Shown piece after piece: positions 26,342-35,688 of a stretch of 64,000 bases of DNA (position 1 is the stretch's first letter; each line of letters starts with the position of its first letter). Under the pieces are notes generated by a model, which saw only the letters and a program-made list of their open reading frames with translations, did not search any database and had not been told where the DNA came from. Source of the stretch: Flavobacteriales bacterium (lineage in GTDB: Bacteria > Bacteroidota > Bacteroidia > Flavobacteriales > Flavobacteriaceae); NCBI GenBank assembly GCA_004213995.1, contig SGZJ01000005.1:1-64000 (forward strand), in the 5' to 3' direction. The position numbers were made by a program, and so were the translations under genes.

Positions 26342-28657
26342 TTAAAAATCTATTTCTAATAACTTCTTGTTGTTATTTTTAATTGTATTTAATGAGTCAT
26401 TTTTAAAATTATTACAATTTAATTCAATGGATAGTTTTTCTGGTCTAAAAAAAGGCTCCTTAGAAATATTTAAAATAGTATCCTGGTAACAACTCTTCAT
26501 ATATACTCCCCATATCGGCAGAGCCATTGATGCTCCTTGACCATAATCGATAGTTTCAAAATGAATAGACCTATCTTCAGCTCCTACCCAAACTCCGGTT
26601 ACTAAATTTGGCACCATTCCCATGAACCATCCGTCACTTTGATTTTGAGTTGTTCCTGTCTTGCCTGCAATTGGATTATCAAATTCATAGGGATATCCAG
26701 TGACCACTGACTCATACGCGTTATTAGTAGCGCCAGTTGTTCTTAATCTTATGCCAGATCCTGCTTGAGTGACTCCTTCAAGTAAGTTAACAGTTACATA
26801 AGCTGCTTCTTCACTTAAGACATCCCTTGTTTCTCTTTTATATTCAAATAAGATTGTTCCATTTTTATCCTCAATTTTTTCAATTAATATAGGCTTAGTG
26901 TATACTCCTTTATTTGCAAATGCTGAATAGGCAGCAACCATTTCATAAACACTAATATCTGGGGTTCCTAAAGCAATGGAGGGAACTGGTAGTATTTTTT
27001 GCTCAATCCCTAAATTTTTAGCTAGTTTTATTACTGGCTTTGGACCAATTTTATCCATTAATCTTGCTGTAACAGTATTAATAGAATTAGCTAAAGCATT
27101 TTTCAAGGTTCGTGTTCTCCCGTATTTATCTCCTGAATTTCTTGGACACCATTTTTCAGGATTGCCAAATTTATTTTTTTCTATACAATATTGACTATCA
27201 GGAAAGGTATCGCAAGGAGACAATTTTACCTGGTCAATTGCTGCAGCATAAACAAAAGGTTTAAATGTTGAACCAATTTGACGCTTCCCTTTTTTTACCA
27301 TATCATACTGAAAATGTTTATAATTCATACCTCCAGCCCAAGCTTTAACAAAGCCTGTACTTGGATCCATAGACATCATGCCAGGTCTTAAAAAAGATTT
27401 ATAATAAATCATAGAATCCCAGGGTTTCATTATCGTATCAATTTCACCTTGCCATGAAAAAACAGTCATTTTTGATGGAATTTGAAAGGATTTTTTTATT
27501 TCCTCTTCAGATTTTTTAAGGTCATATTTCATTTTTCTCCATCGCTCAGATCTTTTCATGGCACGTCTAAGCAGTGTGTCAATTGCACCTTCAGTTAGTT
27601 CTCGAAAAGGAGCTGTTGGATTATCTTCAATCGTGTTTTGTTTGAAAAATTCTTTTTGAAGCCTTGGCATGTGTTGGTTAATTGCATCCTCAGCATAAAC
27701 TTGCATACTATAATTTATAGTAGTGTGAATTTTTAATCCATCTGTATTTATATTATACTTAGATCCATCTGGTTTTCTATTTTTTTCATCCTTTACCCAA
27801 TCTTTCATATATGTTCTTAAGTATTCTCTAAAATAAGGAGCAATTCCGTCACGATGAGACTCTGGGGTGTAATTTAATTTTAAGTCTTTAAGTTGTAGAG
27901 AATCTTTCATCACTTTGTCTATAAATCCGTATTTATACATTTGTGCTAAAACTACATTTCTTCTGTTTTTTACACCAACAGGATTTCTACTAGGCCTAGG
28001 ATTATATAGTGAGGAGTTTTTTAACATTCCTACTAGCATTGCAGATTCACTAATGTCTAAGTCAATAGGCTCTTTACCAAAATAAATTCTTGAGGCACTT
28101 CTTATGCCATCCCCATTATTACCAAAATCATAAATATTTAAATATTGTGCTAAAATTTCATTTTTAGTATACTGCTTTTCTAATCTAATAGAAATAATAT
28201 ATTCTTTAATTTTCTGATTAATTCTCTCCAAAATATCTCTAGATCCTTCACCGGTAAATAATTGTTTAGCTAATTGTTGTGTAATTGTACTTCCTCCTCC
28301 ATCTTTTCCTAATTTTACAATCGCCCTTAAGGTTGATATCCAGTCAATACCAGAATGACTATAAAAACGTATATCTTCTGTTGCTAATAATGCGTCTACT
28401 AAATGTTGAGGGAATTCTGAAAAGCTTACCGGCGTGCGATTATCATTAAAATAAAATTTTGCAATAGTTTTTCCTTCTTCGGAAAGAATTTCGCTAGCTA
28501 AATTTGTCTTTGGATTTTCTAATACTTTTAAGTCAGGCATTTCGCCAAGACCTCCAACTGATGCAAAATAAAAAATTCCAAAAACTGATGACACTAAAGC
28601 TATAAAAAGTGCCCATATGGTAATAATGTATTTTTTAAAATTATTTTTCTTTTTCAA
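26342..28657 (-). CDS. Penicillin-binding protein 1A (glycosyltransferase plus transpeptidase)
   Basis: This 771-residue bifunctional murein synthase has a membrane anchor (about 9-32) and a GT51 domain with the catalytic E94 in [17 protein letters not shown] and [14 protein letters not shown]. The transpeptidase domain has the nucleophile in GSTFKPF, a serine motif in NSINTV, and [10 protein letters not shown]. It polymerises and cross-links peptidoglycan at the inner membrane. The start is a TTG at 28657 ([10 protein letters not shown]), overlapping the end of gldH by 17 bases; no ATG fits before the membrane helix. The ricT-gldH-PBP1A order recurs in flavobacteria as far as I recall. Confidence 0.95.
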   Translation of the reverse strand: MKKKNNFKKYIITIWALFIALVSSVFGIFYFASVGGLGEMPDLKVLENPKTNLASEILSEEGKTIAKFYFNDNRTPVSFSEFPQHLVDALLATEDIRFYSHSGIDWISTLRAIVKLGKDGGGSTITQQLAKQLFTGEGSRDILERINQKIKEYIISIRLEKQYTKNEILAQYLNIYDFGNNGDGIRSASRIYFGKEPIDLDISESAMLVGMLKNSSLYNPRPSRNPVGVKNRRNVVLAQMYKYGFIDKVMKDSLQLKDLKLNYTPESHRDGIAPYFREYLRTYMKDWVKDEKNRKPDGSKYNINTDGLKIHTTINYSMQVYAEDAINQHMPRLQKEFFKQNTIEDNPTAPFRELTEGAIDTLLRRAMKRSERWRKMKYDLKKSEEEIKKSFQIPSKMTVFSWQGEIDTIMKPWDSMIYYKSFLRPGMMSMDPSTGFVKAWAGGMNYKHFQYDMVKKGKRQIGSTFKPFVYAAAIDQVKLSPCDTFPDSQYCIEKNKFGNPEKWCPRNSGDKYGRTRTLKNALANSINTVTARLMDKIGPKPVIKLAKNLGIEQKILPVPSIALGTPDISVYEMVAAYSAFANKGVYTKPILIEKIEDKNGTILFEYKRETRDVLSEEAAYVTVNLLEGVTQAGSGIRLRTTGATNNAYESVVTGYPYEFDNPIAGKTGTTQNQSDGWFMGMVPNLVTGVWVGAEDRSIHFETIDYGQGASMALPIWGVYMKSCYQDTILNISKEPFFRPEKLSIELNCNNFKNDSLNTIKNNNKKLLEIDF

Positions 28658-29111
28658 TTCTGTATCCGATATTTATTATTCCATCTAATAACTTTAGACC
28701 ACTAACCTTATTAATCTTTCTCATAGCGTGCTGAATGGTAACCAAATATTTTCCATTTTCAAATTTAGCACTTTCTTTGTGTACTAACTTATTTTCATAA
28801 GTATTTAGAAATTTTTTTCCTAGTAATTTTCCATCAGAATTAGCCATTTTATACTCAAGGGTGTCTTTCATTATTATTTTTGTAGAATCGTGAACAGTGA
28901 TTATTAAAAACAAATTATTAAACATATAGCTTTGGTCAGTTCTGACATTTATAAAGGAATTGTACGAGCTTGATTTTAAATCAAATTCAAACATAATCAA
29001 ACTATCTTTGTCCCATTGATTTGGAATAGTTTTATAGCTATCAAATATTCTATCTTGACCACATGAAAGAAAACTAAATATAATTAATACTATTAATACT
29101 CTAGTTAGCAT
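28641..29111 (-). CDS. gldH: Gliding motility lipoprotein GldH
   Basis: This 156-residue lipoprotein has a signal ending in the lipobox FLSCG (cysteine about residue 17) and the GldH hallmark FDSYKTIPNQWDKDSLIMFEF. GldH is required for gliding and, with other Gld proteins, for type IX secretion in Flavobacterium. I chose the ATG at 29111, giving a clean lipoprotein signal; the longer frame adds 17 charged residues that belong to the overlapping ricT end. It overlaps ricT by 11 bases and the PBP1A start by 17 bases. Confidence 0.92.
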   Translation of the reverse strand: MLTRVLIVLIIFSFLSCGQDRIFDSYKTIPNQWDKDSLIMFEFDLKSSSYNSFINVRTDQSYMFNNLFLIITVHDSTKIIMKDTLEYKMANSDGKLLGKKFLNTYENKLVHKESAKFENGKYLVTIQHAMRKINKVSGLKLLDGIINIGYRIEKEK

Positions 29112-30243
29112 GTTTTTTTGCTTTTTTTCTTTTGTGATTTTTTTTCTTTCTTGGCTTATCAAACCTTGTTAAACTATCTTGACCAACGACATTCTCGAAC
29201 ATGTTTTCTTCTACGAAATTATTCTCAATTGTATACTCCTCTAAGCCTGAGACTAATTTGTTTAATTTATTCTCATTGATAATTGCATTAGCTTGGTCTA
29301 CTGATAGCAAAAACCAATTATTCCACTCACCAACATATGCATACCATAATTGTTTTTTAAAAATATCTGTCTTTTGGCATACTGCTGTTCCTTTTTCAGT
29401 CTTTAGTTTAATCTCTTTCTTTGGGAAATTTTTTAAGGCATCCATATAAGACCCTAGCTCATAATTTAAGCAGCATTTTAATTTTCCACACTGACCTGCT
29501 AATTTTTGAGGATTAAGAGAAAGTTGCTGATACCTAGCAGCAGAGGTACTTACAGACCTAAAGTCAGTTAGCCAAGTTGAACAACATAACTCTCTACCGC
29601 AAGAACCTATTCCTCCAAGACGAGCAGCTTCCTGTCTTAAACCAACTTGTTTCATTTCAATTTTCGTTCTAAATTCTCTTGCATAAATCTTAATTAATTC
29701 TCTGAAATCTACTCTTTCATCAGCTGTGTAATAAAAAGTTATTTTGCTACCGTCCCCTTGATATTCAATGTCAGATATTTTCATTTTTAATCTCAGATCA
29801 ATTGCAAACTTTCTAGCTCTAACTTTAATTGGCTCTTCTTTGTCTCTTAATAATGACCACTTGTCTATTTCAATTTGTGATGCTTTTCTGTAAATGATCT
29901 TTGACTCTTCTTGTGAATAGCTGATTTTTTTCTTGTCCATTTGAACCCTTACAAGTTCTCCAGTTAGTGTTACTATTCCTATATCATAACCACTATTGGC
30001 TTGGGTAGCAGCAATATCTCCTACAGAAAGTGATAGTGAGTTTTTATTTAAAAAATAATCTTTTCTGCCATTTTTAAATCTAATTTCTGAATATAAAAAT
30101 TCTGATTGACCTGATGGTAAAGACATATTTGATAGCCAATCAAAAACAGTAAACTTATTGCAGCTGTCTGTTCCGCATGTTCCGTTGTTTTTGCATCCTT
30201 TAGGAGAGCCATTAGATTTAGAACTGCAAGTTTTACAAGACAT
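29101..30243 (-). CDS. ricT: PSP1-domain protein RicT (YaaT family)
   Basis: This 380-residue cytoplasmic protein has an N-terminal cysteine cluster (C3, C6, C17, C23, C28), a PSP1 domain (about 90-280) with GIGSCGRELCC and AGQCGKLKCCLNYE, and a strongly basic tail (KKKNHKRKKAKK). In Bacillus, RicT works with RicA and RicF as an iron-sulfur complex that influences RNase Y and mRNA maturation; the cysteines agree with cluster binding. Partners RicA and RicF are not seen here. The stop overlaps gldH, so expression of the two is probably coupled. Confidence 0.88.
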   Translation of the reverse strand: MSCKTCSSKSNGSPKGCKNNGTCGTDSCNKFTVFDWLSNMSLPSGQSEFLYSEIRFKNGRKDYFLNKNSLSLSVGDIAATQANSGYDIGIVTLTGELVRVQMDKKKISYSQEESKIIYRKASQIEIDKWSLLRDKEEPIKVRARKFAIDLRLKMKISDIEYQGDGSKITFYYTADERVDFRELIKIYAREFRTKIEMKQVGLRQEAARLGGIGSCGRELCCSTWLTDFRSVSTSAARYQQLSLNPQKLAGQCGKLKCCLNYELGSYMDALKNFPKKEIKLKTEKGTAVCQKTDIFKKQLWYAYVGEWNNWFLLSVDQANAIINENKLNKLVSGLEEYTIENNFVEENMFENVVGQDSLTRFDKPRKKKNHKRKKAKKHAN

Positions 30244-30278
30244 TAAATAAATATTTTATTAAATATAATATATACTTT

Positions 30279-31331
30279 TTAGAAATCTTCTATTTGGTTA
30301 GTTTGATTTCTAGAAAGGGTTTTTCCTCGTCCTTTTTTGAAAATATCATTACTGTTTTTATTTCCTTTTCTTAATTTCTTTTGTTCTTCAAAAGGCAAGC
30401 TGTTAATTTCTTTGCAGTCGTAACTACAGCAATTGTCCATTTCTTTTTTACATTTATCACATTGAATAAAAAGTAGGTGACATGCGTCATTTGCACAATT
30501 TGTGTGAATATCAAAATTTGCCCCACATTGATGACATTGCGCAATTACATCATCGCTAATTTTTTCTGCTCGTCTGTCGTCAAAAACAAAATTTTTACCA
30601 ATAAAATTGTTTTTTAATTTTTGTTCATTAACTTGTTTTGTGTATTCAATGATCCCGCCCTTGAGCTGGAAAACATTTTTAAATCCTTTGTGCTTAAAGT
30701 AAGCGCTTGCCTTTTCACATCTAATACCCCCAGTACAATACATTATTAGATTCTTATCGTCTTTATGGTTTTTTAAATCTTCTTCTATTAAATCAAGAGA
30801 TTCTCGAAAAGTATCGACATCTGGCTTAATTGCGTTTTTAAAATGTCCTATTTCACTTTCGTAATGATTTCTCATATCCACTACAATAGAATTATCTTGC
30901 TCAGCTAAGTTATTATACTCAAGAGCATTTAAATGAACACCTGTGTTTGTAACATCAAATGTGTTGTCATTTAAACCATCAGCAACTATTTTTTCTCTAA
31001 TTTTTATTTTAAGTTTTAAGAAAGATTTATTGTTGTGTTCCACAGCAATATTTAAAGACGTGTTTTCTAAAAATGGAATTGATTTAAGGTGTAGCTTAAA
31101 TTCTTCAAAATTATCTTTTGGAATTGATAATTGCGCATTAATTCCTTCGAAGGCTACGTATATTCTTCCTAAAATTTCTAATGAATCCCATTTAATAAAT
31201 AATTGATCTCTAAAAGACTTTGGGTCAATAATTTTAGCGTATTGATAAAAAGAAAGTGTCATTCTTTCTTTATTAGATTTGTCTATTAGAGCCGCTCTTT
31301 CTTTAGAGCTTAACTTGTTGTACAGTTGCAT
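30279..31331 (-). CDS. trhO: tRNA uridine(34) hydroxylase, rhodanese-like (TrhO)
   Basis: This 350-residue protein has an N-terminal ferredoxin-like acylphosphatase domain (about 20-115), a rhodanese domain (about 135-240) with the active cysteine in MYCTGGIRCEKA, and a cysteine-rich C-terminal zinc-like part (CHQCGANFDIHTNCANDAC and further CxxC pairs). TrhO makes 5-hydroxyuridine at position 34 of certain tRNAs using oxygen. It is divergent from recA and has its own TATTTTTG element. Confidence 0.92.
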   Translation of the reverse strand: MQLYNKLSSKERAALIDKSNKERMTLSFYQYAKIIDPKSFRDQLFIKWDSLEILGRIYVAFEGINAQLSIPKDNFEEFKLHLKSIPFLENTSLNIAVEHNNKSFLKLKIKIREKIVADGLNDNTFDVTNTGVHLNALEYNNLAEQDNSIVVDMRNHYESEIGHFKNAIKPDVDTFRESLDLIEEDLKNHKDDKNLIMYCTGGIRCEKASAYFKHKGFKNVFQLKGGIIEYTKQVNEQKLKNNFIGKNFVFDDRRAEKISDDVIAQCHQCGANFDIHTNCANDACHLLFIQCDKCKKEMDNCCSYDCKEINSLPFEEQKKLRKGNKNSNDIFKKGRGKTLSRNQTNQIEDF

Positions 31332-31360
31332 TCTATACTGGTTTATTAATTCTATAGCTG

Positions 31361-31368
31361 CAAAAATA
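31361..31368 (-). promoter_or_regulatory. -7 promoter element for trhO
   Basis: Minus-strand TATTTTTG lies 29 bases before the trhO ATG. No TTG was seen at -33. Confidence 0.45.
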
Positions 31369-31435
31369 ATATTTATAAAATTAATACTGAAAAACTACTA
31401 AAACGAATGATAATAAAATTGTATTGTCATTAAAG

Positions 31436-31465
31436 TTGTATTAAATTAGCAATAGAATAAATTTC
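31436..31465 (+). promoter_or_regulatory. Probable recA promoter
   Basis: TTG (31436-31438), 19 bases, then TAAATTTC (31458-31465), one mismatch from TAnnTTTG. The predicted transcript starts about 7 bases before the recA ATG. I saw no obvious LexA-like palindrome. Confidence 0.45.
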
Positions 31466-31478
31466 AAATCTACACAAA

Positions 31479-32480
31479 ATGGGGAATAACAAAGAAGACA
31501 AATTAAAGGCGCTAAAACTAACACTAGATAAGTTAGACAAAACATATGGAAAAGGAACGGTAATGAAAATGAGTGATGCCCCCGTTGCTGATGTTGATGC
31601 AACTTCTTCGGGATCTTTAGGTTTAGACTTAGCTTTAGGGGTTGGTGGTTACCCTAGAGGAAGAGTCATAGAAATATATGGTCCTGAATCATCAGGAAAA
31701 ACAACTTTAACGCTTCATGCTATAGCAGAATGTCAAAAAAAAGGAGGTATTGCAGCATTTATTGACGCTGAGCATGCTTTTGATAGATATTATGCACAAA
31801 ATTTAGGGGTAGATATTGATAATTTAATTATTTCTCAGCCAGATCACGGAGAGCAAGCATTAGAAATTGCAGATAACTTGATTAGATCTGGAGCTATCGA
31901 TATGGTAGTTATAGATTCTGTGGCAGCATTAACTCCAAAAAGCGAGATTGAAGGTGAAATGGGAGACTCTAAAATGGGTTTACATGCAAGGCTGATGTCA
32001 CAAGCTCTTAGAAAATTAACAGGCTCTATTAGTAAAACAAATTGTACAGTAATGTTTATAAATCAGTTGAGAGAAAAGATTGGTGTAATGTTTGGAAATC
32101 CAGAAACCACTACTGGTGGAAATGCATTAAAATTCTATGCGTCTATTAGGTTAGATATAAGAAGGTCAACCCAAATAAAAGATAGTAATGGGGCTGTATT
32201 AGGGAACAAGACAAGGGTAAAAGTGGTTAAAAATAAAGTTGCGCCACCTTTTAAATTAGCTGAATTTGATATTATGTACGGTCAAGGAATCTCAAAGGTT
32301 GGAGAAATACTTGATATAGCTGTTGAATCTAATATAATTCAAAAAAGTGGTTCTTGGTTTAGTTACGATGAAACCAAATTAGGTCAAGGTAGAGATGCTG
32401 TAAAAACCATGATAAAAGATAACCCAGAACTAATGGAAGAACTAGAGAATAAAGTTAAAGCTTTAGTTGCTGAAAATTAA
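31479..32480 (+). CDS. recA: Recombinase RecA
   Basis: This 333-residue protein has Walker A GPESSGKT (68-75), [21 protein letters not shown] (Walker B and loop L1), and [27 protein letters not shown] (loop L2). It is the ATP-dependent strand-exchange protein of homologous recombination and SOS control. The C-terminal acidic tail is short. Its TAA shares four bases (TTAA, 32477-32480) with the stop codon of the convergent plsC gene. Confidence 0.98.
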   Translation: MGNNKEDKLKALKLTLDKLDKTYGKGTVMKMSDAPVADVDATSSGSLGLDLALGVGGYPRGRVIEIYGPESSGKTTLTLHAIAECQKKGGIAAFIDAEHAFDRYYAQNLGVDIDNLIISQPDHGEQALEIADNLIRSGAIDMVVIDSVAALTPKSEIEGEMGDSKMGLHARLMSQALRKLTGSISKTNCTVMFINQLREKIGVMFGNPETTTGGNALKFYASIRLDIRRSTQIKDSNGAVLGNKTRVKVVKNKVAPPFKLAEFDIMYGQGISKVGEILDIAVESNIIQKSGSWFSYDETKLGQGRDAVKTMIKDNPELMEELENKVKALVAEN

Positions 32481-33205
32481 GATAAATCTTCTAAGATTAA
32501 ATTTCTGAAACTATCACTTGTAGACGAAACGTCTGATTGAGTTAAACCTAAAGTACTTTTAGGGTTGTGATATTTTACCCTTAAAAGTCCTGGTTTCCCA
32601 CTAAAAAACGCAAAAGGAAATCTTTTTTTATTGTCTAAAAAAGTTAAACATACAATTGGAATTTGATGTTCAATAGCAATTTTAAATGCACCTTTTTTAA
32701 ATTTACCCAAGGCTATAGATGGATCAGGAACTCCAGCTTCTGGGTAGATACAAATACTAAGCCCGTCTGCTAATCTTCTCTGTGTATTAAAAAATACCGA
32801 CTTTCGACTTTCTGAGCTTGATCTGTCTACTAAAATACACGCTCTTTTGTAGATAACTCCAAAAAATGGAATTTTTGATAGTTCAACTTTTCCAACAAAA
32901 ACAAAAGGATGATCTTTGAATATGGATATCATGCACATAATGTCCATCATCGAAGTATGATTACTTATAAACATGTAGTTTTTGCCCTTTTCTAAAATTG
33001 GTCTGTTATCTATCCTCCAATAAAATCCCATGAAAAATAAAACTATGTTTGACCATATAGTTGCGATTTTAAACACTTTAGGGTACCAAGATTCTTTTAA
33101 ACTAAACACAAATAAAAGCGGAAAAAGAATAATCCAACTTACACTACTAATTAAATAGAACCAAATCCTGTAAAGAAACCAAAAAAAATAGTTCAATAAA
33201 TTCAT
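32477..33205 (-). CDS. 1-acyl-sn-glycerol-3-phosphate acyltransferase (PlsC family)
   Basis: This 242-residue membrane-associated enzyme has one or two N-terminal hydrophobic segments (about 7-35, 48-63) and the acyltransferase motifs: NHTSMMD (H83, D88), the [11 protein letters not shown] block, and [10 protein letters not shown]. It acylates lysophosphatidic acid to phosphatidic acid in phospholipid synthesis. It is convergent with recA and divergent from trpS. A TAGTTTTG element at 33218-33211 could be its -7 box but would leave almost no leader. Confidence 0.92.
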   Translation of the reverse strand: MNLLNYFFWFLYRIWFYLISSVSWIILFPLLFVFSLKESWYPKVFKIATIWSNIVLFFMGFYWRIDNRPILEKGKNYMFISNHTSMMDIMCMISIFKDHPFVFVGKVELSKIPFFGVIYKRACILVDRSSSESRKSVFFNTQRRLADGLSICIYPEAGVPDPSIALGKFKKGAFKIAIEHQIPIVCLTFLDNKKRFPFAFFSGKPGLLRVKYHNPKSTLGLTQSDVSSTSDSFRNLILEDLS

Positions 33206-33228
33206 GTTTTCAAAACTAATTAAATTAA

Positions 33229-33259
33229 TTGAGGTATTTAAATAAAAAATTTAACTTTG
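33229..33259 (+). promoter_or_regulatory. Promoter of trpS
   Basis: TTG (33229-33231), 20 bases, then TAACTTTG (33252-33259): a full consensus match. The predicted start near 33266 leaves about 14 bases before the GTG start codon and supports that start. Confidence 0.7.
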
Positions 33260-33279
33260 TAATCTAAAGATAACAAGTA

Positions 33280-34251
33280 GTGAGTAGGATTTTAACTGGA
33301 ATACAAAGTACAGGGACACCACATTTAGGTAACCTACTAGGGGCCATAATTCCTGCAATAAAAATGGCAAATAGCTCAGAAAACGAATCCTATTTGTTTA
33401 TAGCGGATATGCATTCGGTCACGCAAATAAAGGACCCAAAAAAACTACGATTTAATACATATTCTACAGCCGCATCTTGGCTAGCATTTGGGTTAAATTA
33501 TAATAAAACAATTTTTTACAGACAAAGTGATGTGCCCCAGGTTACAGAACTTGCCTGGTATTTAAATTGTTATTTTCCTTACCAAAGATTAACATTAGCA
33601 CATAGTTTTAAAGACAAATCAAATAGTTTAGAGGATATTAATGCCGGACTTTTTACTTATCCAATGTTAATGGCTGCAGACATTTTATTATATGATGCTA
33701 ACATAATTCCTGTTGGAAAAGATCAACTTCAACATCTTGAAATCACAAGAAGTGTAGGTAATAAATTTAATCATCAAAATGGAGAAACATTTATTATTCC
33801 TGAATCTAAAGTTGACGAAGGCACTATGCTTATTACAGGAACTGACGGAGCAAAAATGAGTAAAAGCAAAAAAAATGTAATTGATATTTTCTTAGAAGAA
33901 AAGCTTCTTAAAAAACAGATTTTATCTATTAAAACCGATAGTCTTCCTTTAGAAGCTTCTAAAGATTGGAAGAATTGTAATTTATTTAAACTCTATGAGT
34001 TACTGTGTGATGAAAAGCAGGCCGAAACAATGAAAAACAACTATACTAAGGGAGGTTATGGTTATGGTCATGCCAAAAAAGATTTATTAAATTTAATTCT
34101 TACTAAATATAAAACTGAAAGAGAAAAATATAACTATTATATGAGCAATTTAGATAAGATAGATAGCATCTTAAAAGCTGGTGCACTACAAGCCTCTAAA
34201 ACAGCTGACAAGGTTCTAAACAGAGTTAGAATAAAAGTTGGGTTTAATTAA
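33280..34251 (+). CDS. trpS: Tryptophanyl-tRNA synthetase
   Basis: This 323-residue class I synthetase charges tRNA-Trp. It has ILTGIQSTGTPHLGNLLGAI, with the HIGH-like HLGN, and the KMSKS loop (GAKMSKSKKN). The start is a GTG at 33280, placed 20 bases after the -7 box; there is no ATG before the conserved N-terminus. A probable promoter for the next gene lies at its 3' end. Confidence 0.97.
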   Translation: MSRILTGIQSTGTPHLGNLLGAIIPAIKMANSSENESYLFIADMHSVTQIKDPKKLRFNTYSTAASWLAFGLNYNKTIFYRQSDVPQVTELAWYLNCYFPYQRLTLAHSFKDKSNSLEDINAGLFTYPMLMAADILLYDANIIPVGKDQLQHLEITRSVGNKFNHQNGETFIIPESKVDEGTMLITGTDGAKMSKSKKNVIDIFLEEKLLKKQILSIKTDSLPLEASKDWKNCNLFKLYELLCDEKQAETMKNNYTKGGYGYGHAKKDLLNLILTKYKTEREKYNYYMSNLDKIDSILKAGALQASKTADKVLNRVRIKVGFN

Positions 34252-34268
34252 AAAGATTACTAACTTTA
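34238..34268 (+). promoter_or_regulatory. Probable promoter of the HU-CCDC81/SPOR gene
   Basis: TTG (34238-34240, inside the trpS end), 20 bases, then TAACTTTA (34261-34268), one mismatch from TAnnTTTG. It lies 22 bases before the ATG. Confidence 0.45.
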
Positions 34269-34290
34269 GTTTCTATAAACACCCTACAAA

Positions 34291-35166
34291 ATGAACTTAG
34301 ATAAATATGTAGAAGACTTGCTATACAGAAATGAATGCGTAGTCATTCCTAATTTTGGAGCTTTTATTACTTCAACTAATTCAACTAATATAAATAGCGA
34401 AGGCGTATTTACTCCTCCATCTAAGTCAATTTCATTTAATAAAAAAATTAAGAAAAATGATGGTGTTTTAGCAACTTATATTTCTGATTTAAATAACATT
34501 TCATTTGATGATGCGATGAAATTAATTAAGCTAAATGTTTCTAACTTTAATAATGATATACACAATAAAAATGATATTGTATTCTCAAAAGTCGGAGTAA
34601 TATCATTCAAAAACGGAGTGACAGAGTTTAGCTCTTACAATAATGTAAATTATTTAACAGAATCTTACGGACTACCAAGCGTATCAAGTTCAACTATTAA
34701 AAGAAATAAGAACAAAGCAGCTTTCTCTAACTTTTCAAAGTATGCTGCAGCCCTAATCATTGGGCTTTTAATCTCTAGTCTTGTTTATAATAATGAACTT
34801 AATAAAATAGAGCAAAAGAACATAATTGCCTACCAACAAGCTGATCTTTTGATTGAAAAAGAAATACAAAAGGCAACATTTGTGATTGAAAATCCTCTAC
34901 CTATTGTAAAAATGGTTGTAAAAGAAAATATTGGTGCCTTTCACGTAGTGGCTGGATCTTTTAGTATTGAAGAAAATAGTTTTACTAGAGTTAAACAATT
35001 AAAAAATAAAGGTTACAAAGCTAGAAGAATTGGTCAAAACAAGTTCGGGTTATTTCAAGTTGCATATTCAAGCTTTCAAACTAGAGCAGAAGCTGATATA
35101 GCTTTAGGGCAAATACGAATTTTGGATAATCAAGCTGCCTGGATTTTAAATAAAGAAATAAACTAA
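34291..35166 (+). CDS. HU-CCDC81 and SPOR domain envelope protein
   Basis: This 291-residue protein has two N-terminal domains of the prokaryotic CCDC81-like HU fold (about 1-58 and 62-130; LLYRNECVVIPNFGAFI, KVGVISFKNG). One membrane helix follows (about 149-165), then a linker and a C-terminal SPOR domain (about 214-290; FHVVAGSFSIEENSFTRVKQLKNKGY). SPOR domains bind denuded septal peptidoglycan, which suggests a role at the division site or in the envelope. The HU part would be cytoplasmic and may bind DNA or protein. It is 3 bases before the thioesterase gene. Confidence 0.88.
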   Translation: MNLDKYVEDLLYRNECVVIPNFGAFITSTNSTNINSEGVFTPPSKSISFNKKIKKNDGVLATYISDLNNISFDDAMKLIKLNVSNFNNDIHNKNDIVFSKVGVISFKNGVTEFSSYNNVNYLTESYGLPSVSSSTIKRNKNKAAFSNFSKYAAALIIGLLISSLVYNNELNKIEQKNIIAYQQADLLIEKEIQKATFVIENPLPIVKMVVKENIGAFHVVAGSFSIEENSFTRVKQLKNKGYKARRIGQNKFGLFQVAYSSFQTRAEADIALGQIRILDNQAAWILNKEIN

Positions 35167-35169
35167 ATA

Positions 35170-35688
35170 ATGCCATTAAAAACAGCTATGTCATCATTAA
35201 CAGTGATGACAGATTTAGTGCTTCCGAGTGAAACTAATGCTATTAATAATTTGTTTGGAGGTGAATTACTAGCAAGAATGGATAGAGCTGGTTGTATCGC
35301 TGCAAGAAGACATTCTGGCGAAATAGTAGTTACAACTTCAGTAAATCATGTTGCGTTTAACAAAGCTATTCCTTTAGGTAGTATTGTCACAATTGAAGCT
35401 AAAGTTTCTAGAGCGTTCAAAACCTCAATGGAGGTATATTTAGATGTTTGGATAAATTTTGATGGAGGAGAAAAGATTAAGTCAAATGAGGCAATTTATA
35501 CTTTTGTGGCAGTAGACAAAAACGGTAAGCCAACATCAATCCCTGAAATAACTCCTGAGTCAAAGCTAGAAATTGAAAGATACAATGGAGCTCTAAGAAG
35601 ACGTCAACTTAGTCTTGTATTAGCTGGTAAATTGAAAGCACAAGAAGCTACAGAGTTAAAAGCATTATTTCTTGCCAATCCAAAATAA
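35170..35688 (+). CDS. Acyl-CoA thioesterase (hotdog fold, YciA/BACH-like)
   Basis: This 172-residue single-hotdog protein has the family's NNLFGGELLARMDRAGCIAARRHSG and VTTSVNHVAFNKAIPLGS blocks, which contain the substrate and catalytic residues. It hydrolyses acyl-CoA to free acid and CoA. It follows the SPOR gene after 3 bases. Its last 24 bases overlap, tail to tail, the end of the EnvC-like gene on the other strand, the longest such overlap in the window. Confidence 0.9.
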   Translation: MPLKTAMSSLTVMTDLVLPSETNAINNLFGGELLARMDRAGCIAARRHSGEIVVTTSVNHVAFNKAIPLGSIVTIEAKVSRAFKTSMEVYLDVWINFDGGEKIKSNEAIYTFVAVDKNGKPTSIPEITPESKLEIERYNGALRRRQLSLVLAGKLKAQEATELKALFLANPK

